From positions 128,787,272 to 128,851,271 of the forward strand of contig CM045989.1 in assembly GCA_025175895.1 (NCBI GenBank): a DNA stretch of 64,000 bases. Reading direction: 5' to 3'. A model generated the notes under the pieces. The model was not told the DNA's origin. It saw only the letters and a list, made by a program, of their open reading frames with translations, and did no database searches. Shown in pieces: positions 34,780-45,761 of the stretch. Position numbers and translations under genes: made by a program. The number at the start of each line of letters is the position of its first letter. Within the stretch, counting starts at the first letter, position 1. Source of the stretch: Wurfbainia villosa. Its lineage: Eukaryota; Streptophyta; Magnoliopsida; Zingiberales; Zingiberaceae.

Positions 34780-36436
34780 GAAAATCGACGTCGATTTCTA
34801 ATTTGTCACAGTATTCATCGTCGATATGGCGACGAATAGAGTATTCGTCGCCAACTAAAATTACCAACGAAAACATTTTCATCACTAAATTTATCACAAA
34901 ATTTGTAATGAATTACTAAAGCATTGCAAATTTTGTGACGAATTTACATTTCGTCGAAAAATTCTATGACGAAATTTATTTTTCGTTGCAAACTTGGCGA
35001 GGAAAATTAAATTCGTCGCCAAATTAGCAACGAATATTAAATTCGCCACAAATTTCTTAATTCTAGCCGTTGGTTTTTTTCCCAAATAATTGAAAATATC
35101 CGATGAAAATATTTCATCACCAAATTTATCACAGAATTTATAACGAATTATATTTTCGTCGTAGAATTTGCAATTAATTTTGAATTCGTTGTAAAATTTA
35201 CCAATGAAATATAAATTCGTTACAAAAGTTTTCAATGAATTATATTTTTGTTTCAAAATTTTGCAACGAATTATATTTTCGTTGTAAATTTTCAACAAAT
35301 TCATAATTCGTGGCAAAATTTTGCAACGAATTCATAATTCGTTTCAAAATTTTGGAACGAATTCATAATTTATTTTCGTTGTAAATTGGCAACAAATTCA
35401 TAATTCGTGGCAAAATTTTAGAACGAATTCATAATTTGTGTCAAAATTTTGCGACGAATTAATAATTTGTCGCAAAATTCTACGATGAATTTATATTTCA
35501 TTGCTAAATTTTGCAATGAAATTTATTTTTCCTCGTAAATTTGCGATGAAAAATAAAATTCATTGCAAAATTGTGACAAAAATTGTGATGAAATTTAATT
35601 TGTTACAAATGTAAATAATTCTGCAACAACAAAATTTTTGTTCCTAATTTGCAATGAAATTAGTATTTTGTCGTAAATTTTATTGTAGATTTGCAAAAAA
35701 TTATTTTCGTTGCTAAATTTCATCGCTATTTTGATGTATTTTTGTAGTGAGATCCATGGCTAGATCGTGGAGTCTTCCACGAATGTGGTGGTCTCCATGG
35801 CCCGATCGCGGATACCACCATAATCATGGACATCTCTGTGGTGGTCCTTATTTTTCCAGATTTGACGACAAAAAATTTTTTCGTCTCAAATTTAGCAATG
35901 AAAAATATTTTTCATCAAAGATTTGACCAACATTTGCAAAATTCATTTGTAAAATTTGCAACCAACATTTGTAAAAAAAATTCATTGCAAAATTTGCAAC
36001 CAACATTTGTAATGAAAATTTAATCCATCATAAATTTTGCAATGAAATATATTTTTCATGGTAAATATCTGCAATGAAAATATTTTTTACGGCATATTTT
36101 TTTGATGAAAACTAATTTTCATCGCAAATATCTGACACGAAAAATTGTTCCATCATAGATATTTGCAATGAAAATTAGTTTTTGTCGCAAATATTTGCAA
36201 GAAATTTATATTTGATGTAAAGTTAGTCGCTAATTTACAATAAATTTAACGATGAAATATTTATTCGTTACAAAAATTGTGATGATTTTTTATTTTTTAT
36301 CGCTAAATTTTATGGCGATTTATTTGCAACAAAATCTTTTTCATTGCAAATTTCTTTGTAAAATATTTTTGCAATGAATTTATATTTATAATTCACCGCA
36401 AAATTCATTGCAAATTTACTAATTTTTTGTAGTGTG
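34780..36436. repeat. CACTA subterminal repeat array
   Basis: Dozens of diverged short repeats around AAATTTGCAACGAA and its reverse TTCGTTGCAAATTT, alternating in orientation, broken at about 35750-35860 by a segment rich in GTGGTGGTC/CCATGG. Such arrays are the usual transposase-binding zones of CACTA elements. No coding sequence; frames such as 34894-35316 are Asn/Phe/Lys-rich by-products. Confidence 0.6.
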
Positions 36437-36555
36437 AGAAGTGGAGCAAGTCGGGAGCAGAATGACTTGGGAAACCATAAATAAGTCGGGCTAGGAGCGA
36501 GATTACTCAGGGAGCCGGTAGAAGTGACGAAGCAAGGAACTCAAAAGCAAGAGTA
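36437..36555. other. Flank of E with no recognised repeat
   Basis: A short stretch not seen elsewhere in the window. It was continuous with 45231-45348 before E inserted, which is shown by GAGTA at 36551-36555 and 45226-45230. I see no gene in the joined 230 bases. Confidence 0.5.
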
Positions 36556-37669
36556 TGTTGGTGCAGTAGGCACCTAAGTCAAACCTAAGTTTTGATTATA
36601 GCAAACGATACAAAGTTAAGCATATATTGTTATCTCATGAGCTAAATCAAGTGTGCAGAAAAGTCTCAACGCTGGAGATGAAGGCTAGCGACACCCGGAG
36701 GAAGCCGCGGTGGTCGGGCGACACTCAAGAGACTTCGGAGGGAGCCGAAGGAATTGAGTGGAAGGCTGGAAGCAACACGTAAGTACTGAGGTAAGCTCGT
36801 GTGTGCGAGCGTAAGTAAGGTCGTATCCTCTTTACGGGGATGATCTTAAGCGTAGATCCGACCAAAGACTTCTTATAGATGGTCTAGGTCAAGATCGGAC
36901 GGTCGACGACTGTCGAAATAATATTTTCCTTAAGCTAACTTTGCCTTGCAGCCAACATCAGTCGACTTCCACCTGAAGGACTCGACTGCCGTCCATCAGT
37001 CGAGTGACTACGGCTAGCACTCGACTGATGCTTCCATCAGTCGACTGGTGATGGCCATCAGTCGACTACTGGTCAAAGGATCAGCCTCGAGCAGTCAAGA
37101 GTTATCACCATTTTTCAAGGGGATTTGTGCCCATTTGTGATTGGCTAAAGACCCATTCGATGAGGGGCTTAAAGGCTATAAAAGGAGGGCCAAACCTAGG
37201 GTTTTTCATCAATTCAAAATCTTCCAAGTGCTTCCGATATGCTCCGACTCTCCGACATCCCTACGACGAAGCGCTGCCGAGATGACGACTAGAGCTTCAA
37301 CCTCCAATCTTTGAAGTCGTCGGTATAATCTTTAAATTTGTATAAGTTGTTTTTATTTCAAGCTTTAAATCATATCAAGGAGAGGGGGAGTGTCCCTCTA
37401 CCTTGAGTCTTTCTCGAGTTTTTGTATTCGTTTAACTCCTATCTCCATCGAGAGGGAGTTCGTTTAGTATTTTCCCTCCGTGCATGGTCAAGGGCCATTA
37501 GGGCCTTGGAGTAGTAGCCGAAGGCTACGAACCAAGTAAAACCTATTTGTCTCTATTTACTTTACATTTCCGCTGCAATTAATTTTCTCTCGAGTTTTAA
37601 CGAAAGAAATGAGAAAAAGTTTTTATCGCTATTCACCCCCCCCCTCTAGCGAACCGCATCGATCCAACA
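36556..37669 (+). repeat. 5' LTR of element E
   Basis: TGTTGGTGCAGTAGG to GATCCAACA. Contains a cluster of CAGTCGACTG-like palindromes (about 36957-37075), a TATA box and an end block of C-run plus CTCTAGCGAACC. Confidence 0.93.
37177..37183 (+). promoter_or_regulatory. Putative TATA box in 5' LTR of E
   Basis: TATAAAA in GGCTATAAAAGGAGGG, repeated at 44733-44739 in the 3' LTR and in reverse in G near 63036. It would place the transcription start a little downstream, in the last third of the LTR. Confidence 0.65.
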
Positions 37670-37671
37670 AT

Positions 37672-37683
37672 TGGTATCAGAGC
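37672..37683 (+). other. Primer-binding site of element E
   Basis: TGGTATCAGAGC two bases after the LTR, initiator Met-tRNA type. Confidence 0.92.
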
Positions 37684-37889
37684 CGGGGGTTGCTAAGATT
37701 TGGTGAAACCACCAATCTAGCCATTTTTCACAGATTTATTTTTCTTTTATTTCTGTTTATTTCAGATTTATTTCACTTTGTTAAATTTACTCCCGCACTA
37801 CTAATCCAAGACGCGAGTCTTGGTACTTTTTGTGTGTTTTTGTCGTTGCTAGTTTTTTTTTCCTTCGTCTCCTTGTGTTCTTTGTTCTA

Positions 37890-39534
37890 ATGGCCCATCT
37901 CGAAGGGTTTAGCACCGTCCGACCTCCGTTTTACAATGGAGATGACTTCCGTTATTGGAAGGGTCGGATGGAATGCTTTCTTAAAACCCAAATCGAGATG
38001 TGGATCATAATCCAAACGGGTTTCACACTTCCGACTAATGAAGTGGGTGACTCCTTGGATTATGACCAATGGACCATTGCGACAAAAAAACAAGTCGAAG
38101 CCAACGCTAAGGCAACGCAAATCCTTCAATGCGGCCTATCCAAGGAGGAGCTAAATCGCGTCAGCCCCTTCATAAGCGCAAAAGATCTTTGGACAAAACT
38201 AGTGGAGCTACACGAAGGGACCGATGAAGCCAAGCAAGGTATGTAAGCGCGACCTTTTGTTCAATAAATTGTATAATCTAAAAATGCAGGAACACGAGTC
38301 CGTGACACAACTTCACGCCCGAGTCCAGGACATAGTGAACAATCTACACGCAATCGGGCAAAAGGTCGAAAACCGCGACCTTATAAGGTATGTCCTAAAC
38401 TCTTTTCCGAGGACTACCTTATGGGCATCCATGGTCGATGCCTATAAGGTCTCCAAGGACCTTTCTAAAATTAGGTTAGATGAACTCTTTTCGGATTTTG
38501 AACTTCATGAGCAGTCTAACTCGGAGCCCGAGAGGGGTATAGCCTTGTTTGCAGGTTCAAAGAAGAAGAAAATCGCAAGCAAGCCACCACCAACCGAGGA
38601 GGAAGACGAGTCTGAAGAAGAAGTTGACCCGGAGTTGACTGCCGAACTAATGAACCTAGCTCGAAGGATAACCAAGGGACGAAAGCGAACCACGACTCGA
38701 CCCAACCAAGGTAAGCCTAAAAGTTCCAATATTAGGTGTTATGAGTGCAACAGGTTTGGACATATCAAGTCCGAGTGCCCCAAGCTCAACCACCAAGCAC
38801 CTAAGCACAAGAAGGCCCTCAACGCGACATGGGAAGAAGCGTTATCCGAAGAAGACGAAGACCACATCTTCATGGCGAAATCAATTGAGTTGGACATGGA
38901 GACCGAGCCTGGACTTGAGTCAGAACCTGAGGATGACTCGGACTACGAAGCTACCTTCAAGTCAAGCCACGGATACGCATCCGGTTCAAAATATACCCTT
39001 AAAGTAAGTCGAACTTTATTTAATACTTTACATAATACGGTTAGGTTTTTGTCTAGGAAGTTAGCTAAGTCCGAGTCCAAGGTCGAGACTCTTGTTGAGG
39101 AGGTTAAACTCCTCAAACACGAGGTCTCCCTAACCTCTTCGACTAGTCGAGTTCAAGAGAAGGACTCAACTCGAGTTGAAAAGCTCGAAGTTGAGAACTC
39201 TCTCTTGAAAAGTCAAGTCGAAGATCTTAGGAACACGTTGGAAAGGTTCACTTCGGGATCAAAAGGACTTGACCTCCTACTTGGATCTCAAAGGGCCGTG
39301 TACAACAAGGCTGAACTAGGGTTTAACTCAAACACGACTAATAGGTCGTATATGTCGATTGTAAGTCGACATAAAAAACATTTCCAAGCATGGGTTCCTA
39401 AGAACTTTTTGATTTCAACTCTAGGATCCAACCCGTACTGGGTTCCCAAGGACCAAATCCACTATGTGGATAGACCGAACCAATTCAACGGTCTAGGGGG
39501 AGCCAGTACAAAACATGTTTGTGCTTTAACTTAG
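37890..39534 (+). pseudogene. gag: Sirevirus gag (element E), one frameshift
   Basis: ATG at 37890 opens MAHLEGFSTVRPPFYNGDDF, a typical copia gag start (FNG/YNGDDFxYWK). The first frame stops at TAA 38244-38246. The second runs from about 38224 to the TAG at 39532-39534, so a frameshift of net +1 type (about four extra bases relative to H) lies near 38235-38245. Later parts: QKVENRDLIRY, an acidic stretch, one CCHC knuckle (CYECNRFGHIKSEC, near 38730-38775), a long coiled-coil-like region with heptads (VEKLEVENSLLKSQVEDL), LLLGSQR, and the ending NPYWVPKDQIHYVDRP. Only this frameshift separates it from an intact gag of about 545 residues. Confidence 0.82.
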
Positions 39535-40154
39535 AAATTGCATGTTTTAACTTAGAATGTTTGTGCTTTAACTTAGAAATTGCATGCTTTAACTTAGAAA
39601 GTTTGTACTTTAAAACTTGTGAACTCACTTAGAACATGAACATAATCAACTTCGAAAAGATTGAGCCTCGGGGAGCCTCTTTTCAAAAACATAACCAACT
39701 AAAATTCTTCGAAAAGATTGAGCCTCGGGGAGCCTCTTTTCAAAAATATAACCAACTAAAATTCTTCGAAAAGATTGAGCCTCGGGGAGCCTCTTTTCAA
39801 AAATAACCAGTTAGACTAGGAGATAGTCTTAGGTGAGTCAAGTCATTTTCTTGAAAATGGCTTTGTCTAAGGAAGTGGTCGATGATCCGATAAAAGAAGG
39901 CCCCTGTGCCTCGCCACGACCTGGAAGCCATGATCTTGAAAAGGTAAACTTGACAAGCCTAGGTTTAAATCCAAATCTAACATAAAATTACTTGAACATA
40001 AATACACTTAATCAACTTAATTGGAAGTCATCTCACACAAAATACATAAGTATAACATGATTGATCATATAGACACAGGTGAGATGACCTAGGTTTAACA
40101 ACTTACAACCAATTTAAAAAAATCTAACATCCAATCCAACCACCTTGTGTGTAG
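39535..40154 (+). other. Gag-protease spacer of E
   Basis: About 620 bases with no open frame, matching the spacer in H. It contains repeats of AACTTAGAAATTGCATG type (39530-39605) and the 57-bp tandem repeat at 39651-39808. It ends CTTGTGTGTAG just before GATCAATGGATG, as in H. Confidence 0.55.
39651..39808 (+). repeat. 57-bp tandem repeat, almost three copies
   Basis: TTCGAAAAGATTGAGCCTCG begins copies at 39651, 39708 and 39765. Absent from the matching spacer of H, so the expansion is specific to E or its close relatives. Confidence 0.85.
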
Positions 40155-43100
40155 GATCAATGGATGTTTGTTTACTGACACATGACCGGGGATCAACTCA
40201 AATTCACAAAGCTTCGATTCAAACGACAAGGATCGGTAGCCTTTGGGAATAACGGCAAGCTCAAAATCATCGGATCAGGTGATATCGAGCTTAACTCGAA
40301 TTTTGTTATTAAAAATGTATTACTTGTAAAGAATTTTGAATATAACCTGCTTAGCGTAAGCCAATTATGTGACAATAACTATAAGGTCGTATTTTTATAA
40401 AATGAATGTGTAATTAAAACAAATAAAATAGCTAAAACAATACTCAAAGGAACTAGGACAAATAACATTTATACAATTAACTTAATCAATTCCTCAGCCA
40501 AATGTCTTATGACATAGGAAGAGGAATCATGGTTGTGGCACCGACGACTCGGTCACTCGCACCCAAGACTCGTCTACAAGATGAGTCAGAGTGGCTTAGT
40601 CAGAGGCTTACCCAACCTCAACAACTTGGTTAATAAAATCTGTAATGCTTGTCAACAAGGAAAACAACCTAGGACACAACACAAGTTAACTAACCAAGAA
40701 CGAACCTCAAATGTACTTGAGCTCCTGCATATGGATCTATTCGATTCACATGGAGCCAAGTCACTCAATAGAAGTCAATATTGCTTAGTCATAATTGACG
40801 ACTACTCCAGGTTTACCTGGGTTAGGTTCATCAAACATAAAAATGATACCCTAGATCAATTAATCAATCTATTCAAATTAATCGAGAATCAAAAAGACCT
40901 TAAGGTTAAAAGACTTAGAAGCGATCATGGTGGTGAATTCGAAAATCAAAGGTTCACCGACTTCTGTAACCTAAACGGATACCACCATGAATTCTCTTGC
41001 CCTAGGACCCCTCAGCAAAATGGCCTAGTGGAATGGAAAAACCGAACTCTACAAGAAGCCGCTAGGACCATGTTGAACGAATATGACCTACCCGATAGGT
41101 TTTGGGCAGAAGCCGTGAGTACGACATGCTATGTCCAAAATAGGATCCTTATGGTAAAAAGGCACCTTAAGACCTCATACGAGATTTATCACGATAAAGT
41201 ACCCAACATCAAGTACTTTAGGGTATTTGGGTGTAAGGTACATATCCTAAACACTAAGGATTACCTAGGGAAATTTACATCCAAAACCACGACCGGAATC
41301 TTTCTAGGATACTCGACTACAAGTAGAGCTTATAGAGTATATAACCACGACACCCTTAGAGTCGAGGAAACCATTAATGTAGTGTTCGATGAAGGACACG
41401 AACCTACAAAACCCCCGGCAACCCCAATTAGCGAGCCGATTCATACTAGACCTAACTCTGATCCCGAGATCAAGCCTAGTGTTAATCCTAACCTAAGTCA
41501 ACCAAGTCACTCTATTGATCAAGTGATAGATGACTCCAACCAAACTAGTGTTCAACCATGTCACCCCATTGATCAAGCATTAGGTGACACAAACCCAACC
41601 CAATCTAGGATTCAAACTAACCACCCTATCGATCAAGTGATAGGAGATCCTAATCTAGGAGTTCGAACTAGAGCATCCTATAGGAACCTTAGTCAAATTT
41701 CCTTAATTTCAAAGATAGAACCCAAATCAATTGAACAAGCTCTTCTTGATCCCGATTGGATTATTGCAATGCAAAAAGAGCTAGCCCAATTTACTAGGAA
41801 TGAAGTGTGGGAGTTAGTACCACCACCTAAAGACAAAACGATAATTGGAACAAGGTGGGTGTTTCGAAATAAGCTTGATGATAAAGGTGAAGTAGTTAGA
41901 AACAAGGCTAGGTTAGTCGCCAAAGGGTTTAGCCAAGTTGAAGGCTTAGATTACGACGAAACCTATGCCCCAGTAGCTAGACTCGAATCCATTCGAATGT
42001 TGCTAGCTTATGCCGCACATCGAGGATTTAAGCTGTTTCAAATGGATGTTAAGTCGGCATTCCTAAATGGATACATTAAAGAAGAAGTTTATGTCAGCCA
42101 ACCCCCCGGATTCGAAAATCTAGATAAACCCGACCATGTTCTAAAACTTAAGAAAGCTCTCTATGGACTTAAACAAGCTCCTCGAGCTTGGTACGAGAGA
42201 CTTTCAATCCATCTTAAGTCAAAAGGGTTTAACCAAGGCTTAGTTGACCCAACTCTCTTTGTAAAAACCTTAGGTAAAGAAATATTCATAGCTCAAATTT
42301 ACGTAGACGATATAATTTTTGGAACCTCTAACTCAACCTTACTAAACGAGTTCGTTTCGCTCATGGAAAGTGAGTTCGAAATGAACTTGGTAGGCGAGTT
42401 AAGTTTCTTTTTAGGTCTACAAATTAAACAAACTAAGGATGGTATATACCTATATCAATAAAAATACACTAAGGAGTTAATTAAAAGATTTGGAATGCAA
42501 GACGCTAAGGTAATAAACACCCCAATGGCGATAAATGTTAACATAGGAGAAGACCTAGAAAGTAAGTCCATTGACTTAAAATACTATAGGAGCGTAATAG
42601 GGAGTCTCCTATACTTAATCATGAATACCAAAATCCTATTCGCAGTAAGTATGTGCGCCAGGTTTCAAACATGTACTAAGGAGTCACACCTAACCCTAGT
42701 TAAGCGTATCCTTAGATATCTTAAGGGCACACTTAACGTTGGTATTTGGTACCCTAGATCTACGGAGTTCGAACTAATCGGCTACTCCGATTCGGATTAT
42801 GCCGGTAGTAAGCTCGATATAAAGAGCACGAGTGGTTGTTGTCAACTTCTCAGCTCGAGTCTAGTGAGTTGGTGCAGTAGGAAACAATACTGTGTTGCTT
42901 TATCTACCACCGAAGCCGAATACATCGCGATGGGTGAGTGTGTCACGCAGCTTCTTTGGATGAAGCACACTCTCCGCGACTTTAAGTTAGACTTTACGAA
43001 TACTAAACTTCACGTAGATAACATTAGTTCAATTAATCTTACAAAGAATCCGATATGTCACTCTAGGACCAAATATATAGAGGTCAAACACCATTTCATT

Positions 43101-43214
43101 CGAGAACATGTGGCCAACGGAGCCATACACCTCGAATACGTCGAATCGAAGTCTAACTTGGCAGATCTATTTACTAAACCCCTACCCGAAGCCGAATTTA
43201 GTCTATTAAGATGA
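40155..43214 (+). pseudogene. pol: Sirevirus pol (element E): protease, integrase, RT, RNase H
   Basis: One reading frame with four internal stops: TGA 40176-40178, TAA 40398-40400, TAG 40515-40517, TAA 42459-42461. Protease: the DSG motif seen in H is replaced by a shortened, stop-containing stretch before HMTGDQ, so the active site is lost. Integrase: zinc-finger block WHRRLGHSHPR, then the catalytic D, D, E in DLFDSHG, IIDDYSRFTW and RSDHGGEFEN; the later LVERKNRTLQ has become LVEWKNRTLQ. RT: RWVFRNKLDDKG, FQMDVKSAFLNG, and YVDD at 42300-42311. RNase H: YSDSDYAG, STTEAEYIA, HVDNISSINL and the end SNLADLFTKPLPE. Apart from protease and the stops, all catalytic residues that I can place are present. 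Confidence 0.88.
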
Positions 43215-44110
43215 AAATTGGGCATGTGCGTAATAGAATAGGTACATGCAAATTATATGTTCTTACTACTATTTCTTTAATTTCATTTTTATGGAACTAG
43301 CATAGGACATACCTTAGATATCATGCACCTATAGATTTAAGGAGTCAGTATATCTCACAACACATAGGACTAATGTGTTTGTGTACTTAGCCACGTAGAT
43401 GGGCGTGAGATGTTAGGACCTTACTCCTGGTTCCAGATGTAGAACTAGTGCATCGCTATGAACCACGGAGTATAATCATACATACTAACCGACTCTGACC
43501 AGGACTGGTTGATCTTACATATCAATCAAGCCAAATATGAGTCGAACATTTTATAGATGAGCTTATTTTCAGTATTTTTTTTTTTATAAAAAATGGGGAA
43601 CATGCTTGGACCTTAAATTTAACACTTTTTTGTTTTACACACCCCTTACTCTTTCGATATACTAAAAGGGGGAGAAAAAGGCCAAAGTTAAGGGGTCAAA
43701 ATTTTTTGATAACTTAACTCTTACTTCATATTTAAACCAAAAGTTAAAACTTAGTTAACTTTTACCAAAATGCCAAAGAATTCTTAAACTTATTTGTGCC
43801 GTCTAAAACTTTATGTCGTTAATGTTTTACTTAAGGGGGAGAAAGGGCTTAACTAAAACGTTTTACTAAGGCCAACTTTAAGTAATGTTAATTACTTAAA
43901 GCAACCCTCAAGGGGAAGGATTAAGGTCTTTCTTCAAGACTCACCCTCGGTCAAGGGGGAGGTTTCCTCAAGGGAGAGTACTTGAAGAAAATCCTTACTA
44001 CTCCAACTTAATCTTCATATTTTTTGTTTCTCATGCACATTATTACTCTTCATGCTTGCTATTTACTTAACTTTGTATGTGGGTTTGCCATAAATCAAAA
44101 AGGGGGAGAT
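43215..44110 (+). other. 3' untranslated region of E with four polypurine tracts
   Basis: AAGGGGGAG at 43666-43674, 43833-43841, 43953-43961 and 44100-44108; the last abuts the LTR. No envelope-like frame, which some Sireviruses carry here. A similar ladder is visible in reverse in G (63660-63827). Confidence 0.75.
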
Positions 44111-45225
44111 TGTTGGTGCAGTAGGCACCTAAGTCGAACCTAAGTTTTGATTATAGCAAACGATACAAAGTTAAGCATATATTGTTATCTCATGAGCTAA
44201 ATCAAGTGTGCAGAAAAGTCTCAACGCTGGAGCTGAAGGCTAGCGACACCTGGAGGAAGCCGCGGTGGTCGGGCGACACTCAAGAGACTTCGGAGGGAGC
44301 CGAAGGAATTGAGTGGAAGGTCGGAAGCAACACGTAAGTACTGAGGTAAGCTCGTGTGTGCGAGCGTAAGTAAGGTCGTATCCTCTTTACGGGGATGATC
44401 TTAAGTGTAGATCCGACCAAAGACTTCTTATAGATGGTCTAGGTCGAGATCGGACGGTCGACGACCGTCGAAATAATGTTTTCCTTAAGCTAACTTTGCC
44501 TTGCAGCCAGCATCAGTCGACTGCCAACCTGAAGGACTCGACTGCCATCCATCAGTCGAGTGACTACGGCTAGCACTCGACTGATGCTTCCATTAGTCGA
44601 CTGGTGATGGCCATCAGTCGACTGCTGGTCAAAGGATCAGCCTCGAGCAGTCAAGAGTTGTCACCATTTTTCAAGGGGATTTGTGCCCATTTGTGATTGG
44701 CTAAAGACCCATTCGATGAGGGGCTTAAAGGCTATAAAAGGAGGGTCAAACCTAGGGTTTTTCATCAATTCAAAAGCTTCCAAGTGCTTCCGATACGCTC
44801 CGACTCTCCGACATCCCTACGATGAAGCGCTGCCGAGACGACGACTAGAGCTTCAACCTCCAATCTTTGAAGTCATCGGTATAATCTTTAAATTTGTATA
44901 AGTTGTTTTTATTTCAAGCTTTAAATCATATCAAGGAGAGGGGGAGTGTCCCTCTACCTTGAGTCTTTCTCGAGTTTTTGTATTCGTTTAACTCCTATCT
45001 CCATCGAGAGGGAGTTCGTTTAGTATTTGCCCTCCGTGCGTGGTCAAGGACCATTAGGGCCTTGGAGTAGTAGCCGAAGGTTACGAACCAAGTAAAATCT
45101 ATTTGTCTCTATTTACTTTACATTTCCGTTGCAATTAATTTTCTCTTGAGTTTTAACGAAAGAAATGAAAATTTTTTTTATCGCTATTCACCCCCCCCCC
45201 TCTAGCGAACCGCATCGATCCAACA
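44111..45225 (+). repeat. 3' LTR of element E
   Basis: 1115 bp, TGTTGGTGCAGTAGG to GATCCAACA, then the GAGTA duplication. TATAAAA at 44733-44739. Confidence 0.93.
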
Positions 45226-45348
45226 GAGTAGGCCTAGGGACCATAGAAAAAATTCCTTCCAACAACTGTCACATGTAGTCTCCCAATGGCTTCGCCCACG
45301 ATCACTCTCGAATAGGTGACATAACAAGTAGAGATTCCTTGTGGTAAT

Positions 45349-45761
45349 TGTTAGTATGAGCCCTTAGTGTCAATTATGAGATGATTGGTGAGGAAAACTT
45401 TTATATCATATCTTATATTAATATAGGCAAACATTTATTATTATATTTACTTTATGCGTGTGCCAACTAAATAAATATAATAATGCCTTTGAATAATAGA
45501 TTTTTACTCACAAAATATCAATTGGTAGAATTGATTATGAGAAGCTGTAGAGAACACTATTCTTAATATTCCTAGTCAAGTATTAATAAACAAGGACAAT
45601 ATTAATACATTAAGACTAGCATGTAGGTCAATGGATGACTTGATCTCACAAGTCATGGGTATGAGATATCACATTGACACATGGGTATAAATATTGGAGA
45701 ATATATATACTGAATTGACCCGCCATGAGAAAGTGTCATGGATCGTTATATGAGTGTCATA
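45349..45761 (+). repeat. 5' LTR of F, first part
   Basis: From TGTTAGTATGAG to the TCATA (45757-45761) duplicated by the solo LTR. Without the insertion the LTR is about 1.9 kb. There is no second F LTR in the window to confirm the start, which rests on the TGTTAG head. Confidence 0.65.

Larger units (their letters stand above)
33659..36436 (-). mobile_element. Truncated CACTA (En/Spm-type) transposon, minus strand
   Basis: Two independent signs. First, a transposase-associated domain sits at the left edge on the minus strand. Second, long subterminal arrays of GCGACGAA/TTCGTCGC-type repeats end in TTTTTTGTAGTG at 36436, which on the minus strand is CACTACAAAAAA, the CACTA terminal signature. 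A similar terminus occurs at about 35749. The other end, with most of the transposase, is gone at 33658. Because two termini lie on the same side, two related copies may be juxtaposed. Confidence 0.6.
36556..45225 (+). mobile_element. Sirevirus (Ty1/copia) element E, nearly complete
   Basis: Target duplication GAGTA on both sides. LTRs are 36556-37669 (1114 bp) and 44111-45225 (1115 bp). Aligning them by eye I count roughly 30 substitutions, mostly transitions, so about 97% identity. The primer site TGGTATCAGAGC is at 37672-37683. Copia order gag, protease, integrase, RT, RNase H is kept. Sirevirus assignment rests on the long coiled-coil gag tail, the integrase motif RSDHGGEFEN...PRTPQQNG, and four spaced AAGGGGGAG tracts before the 3' LTR. 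Pol is one frame with only a few stops. The protease active site is lost, so this copy cannot be autonomous as it stands. Confidence 0.9.

Noticed and set aside
38234..38246. Perfect-looking splice donor AAG/GTATGTAAG at the gag frameshift of E
   Set aside because: The related copy H has no such sequence and E's gag continues in a shifted frame directly afterwards, so a small indel is the simpler reading.
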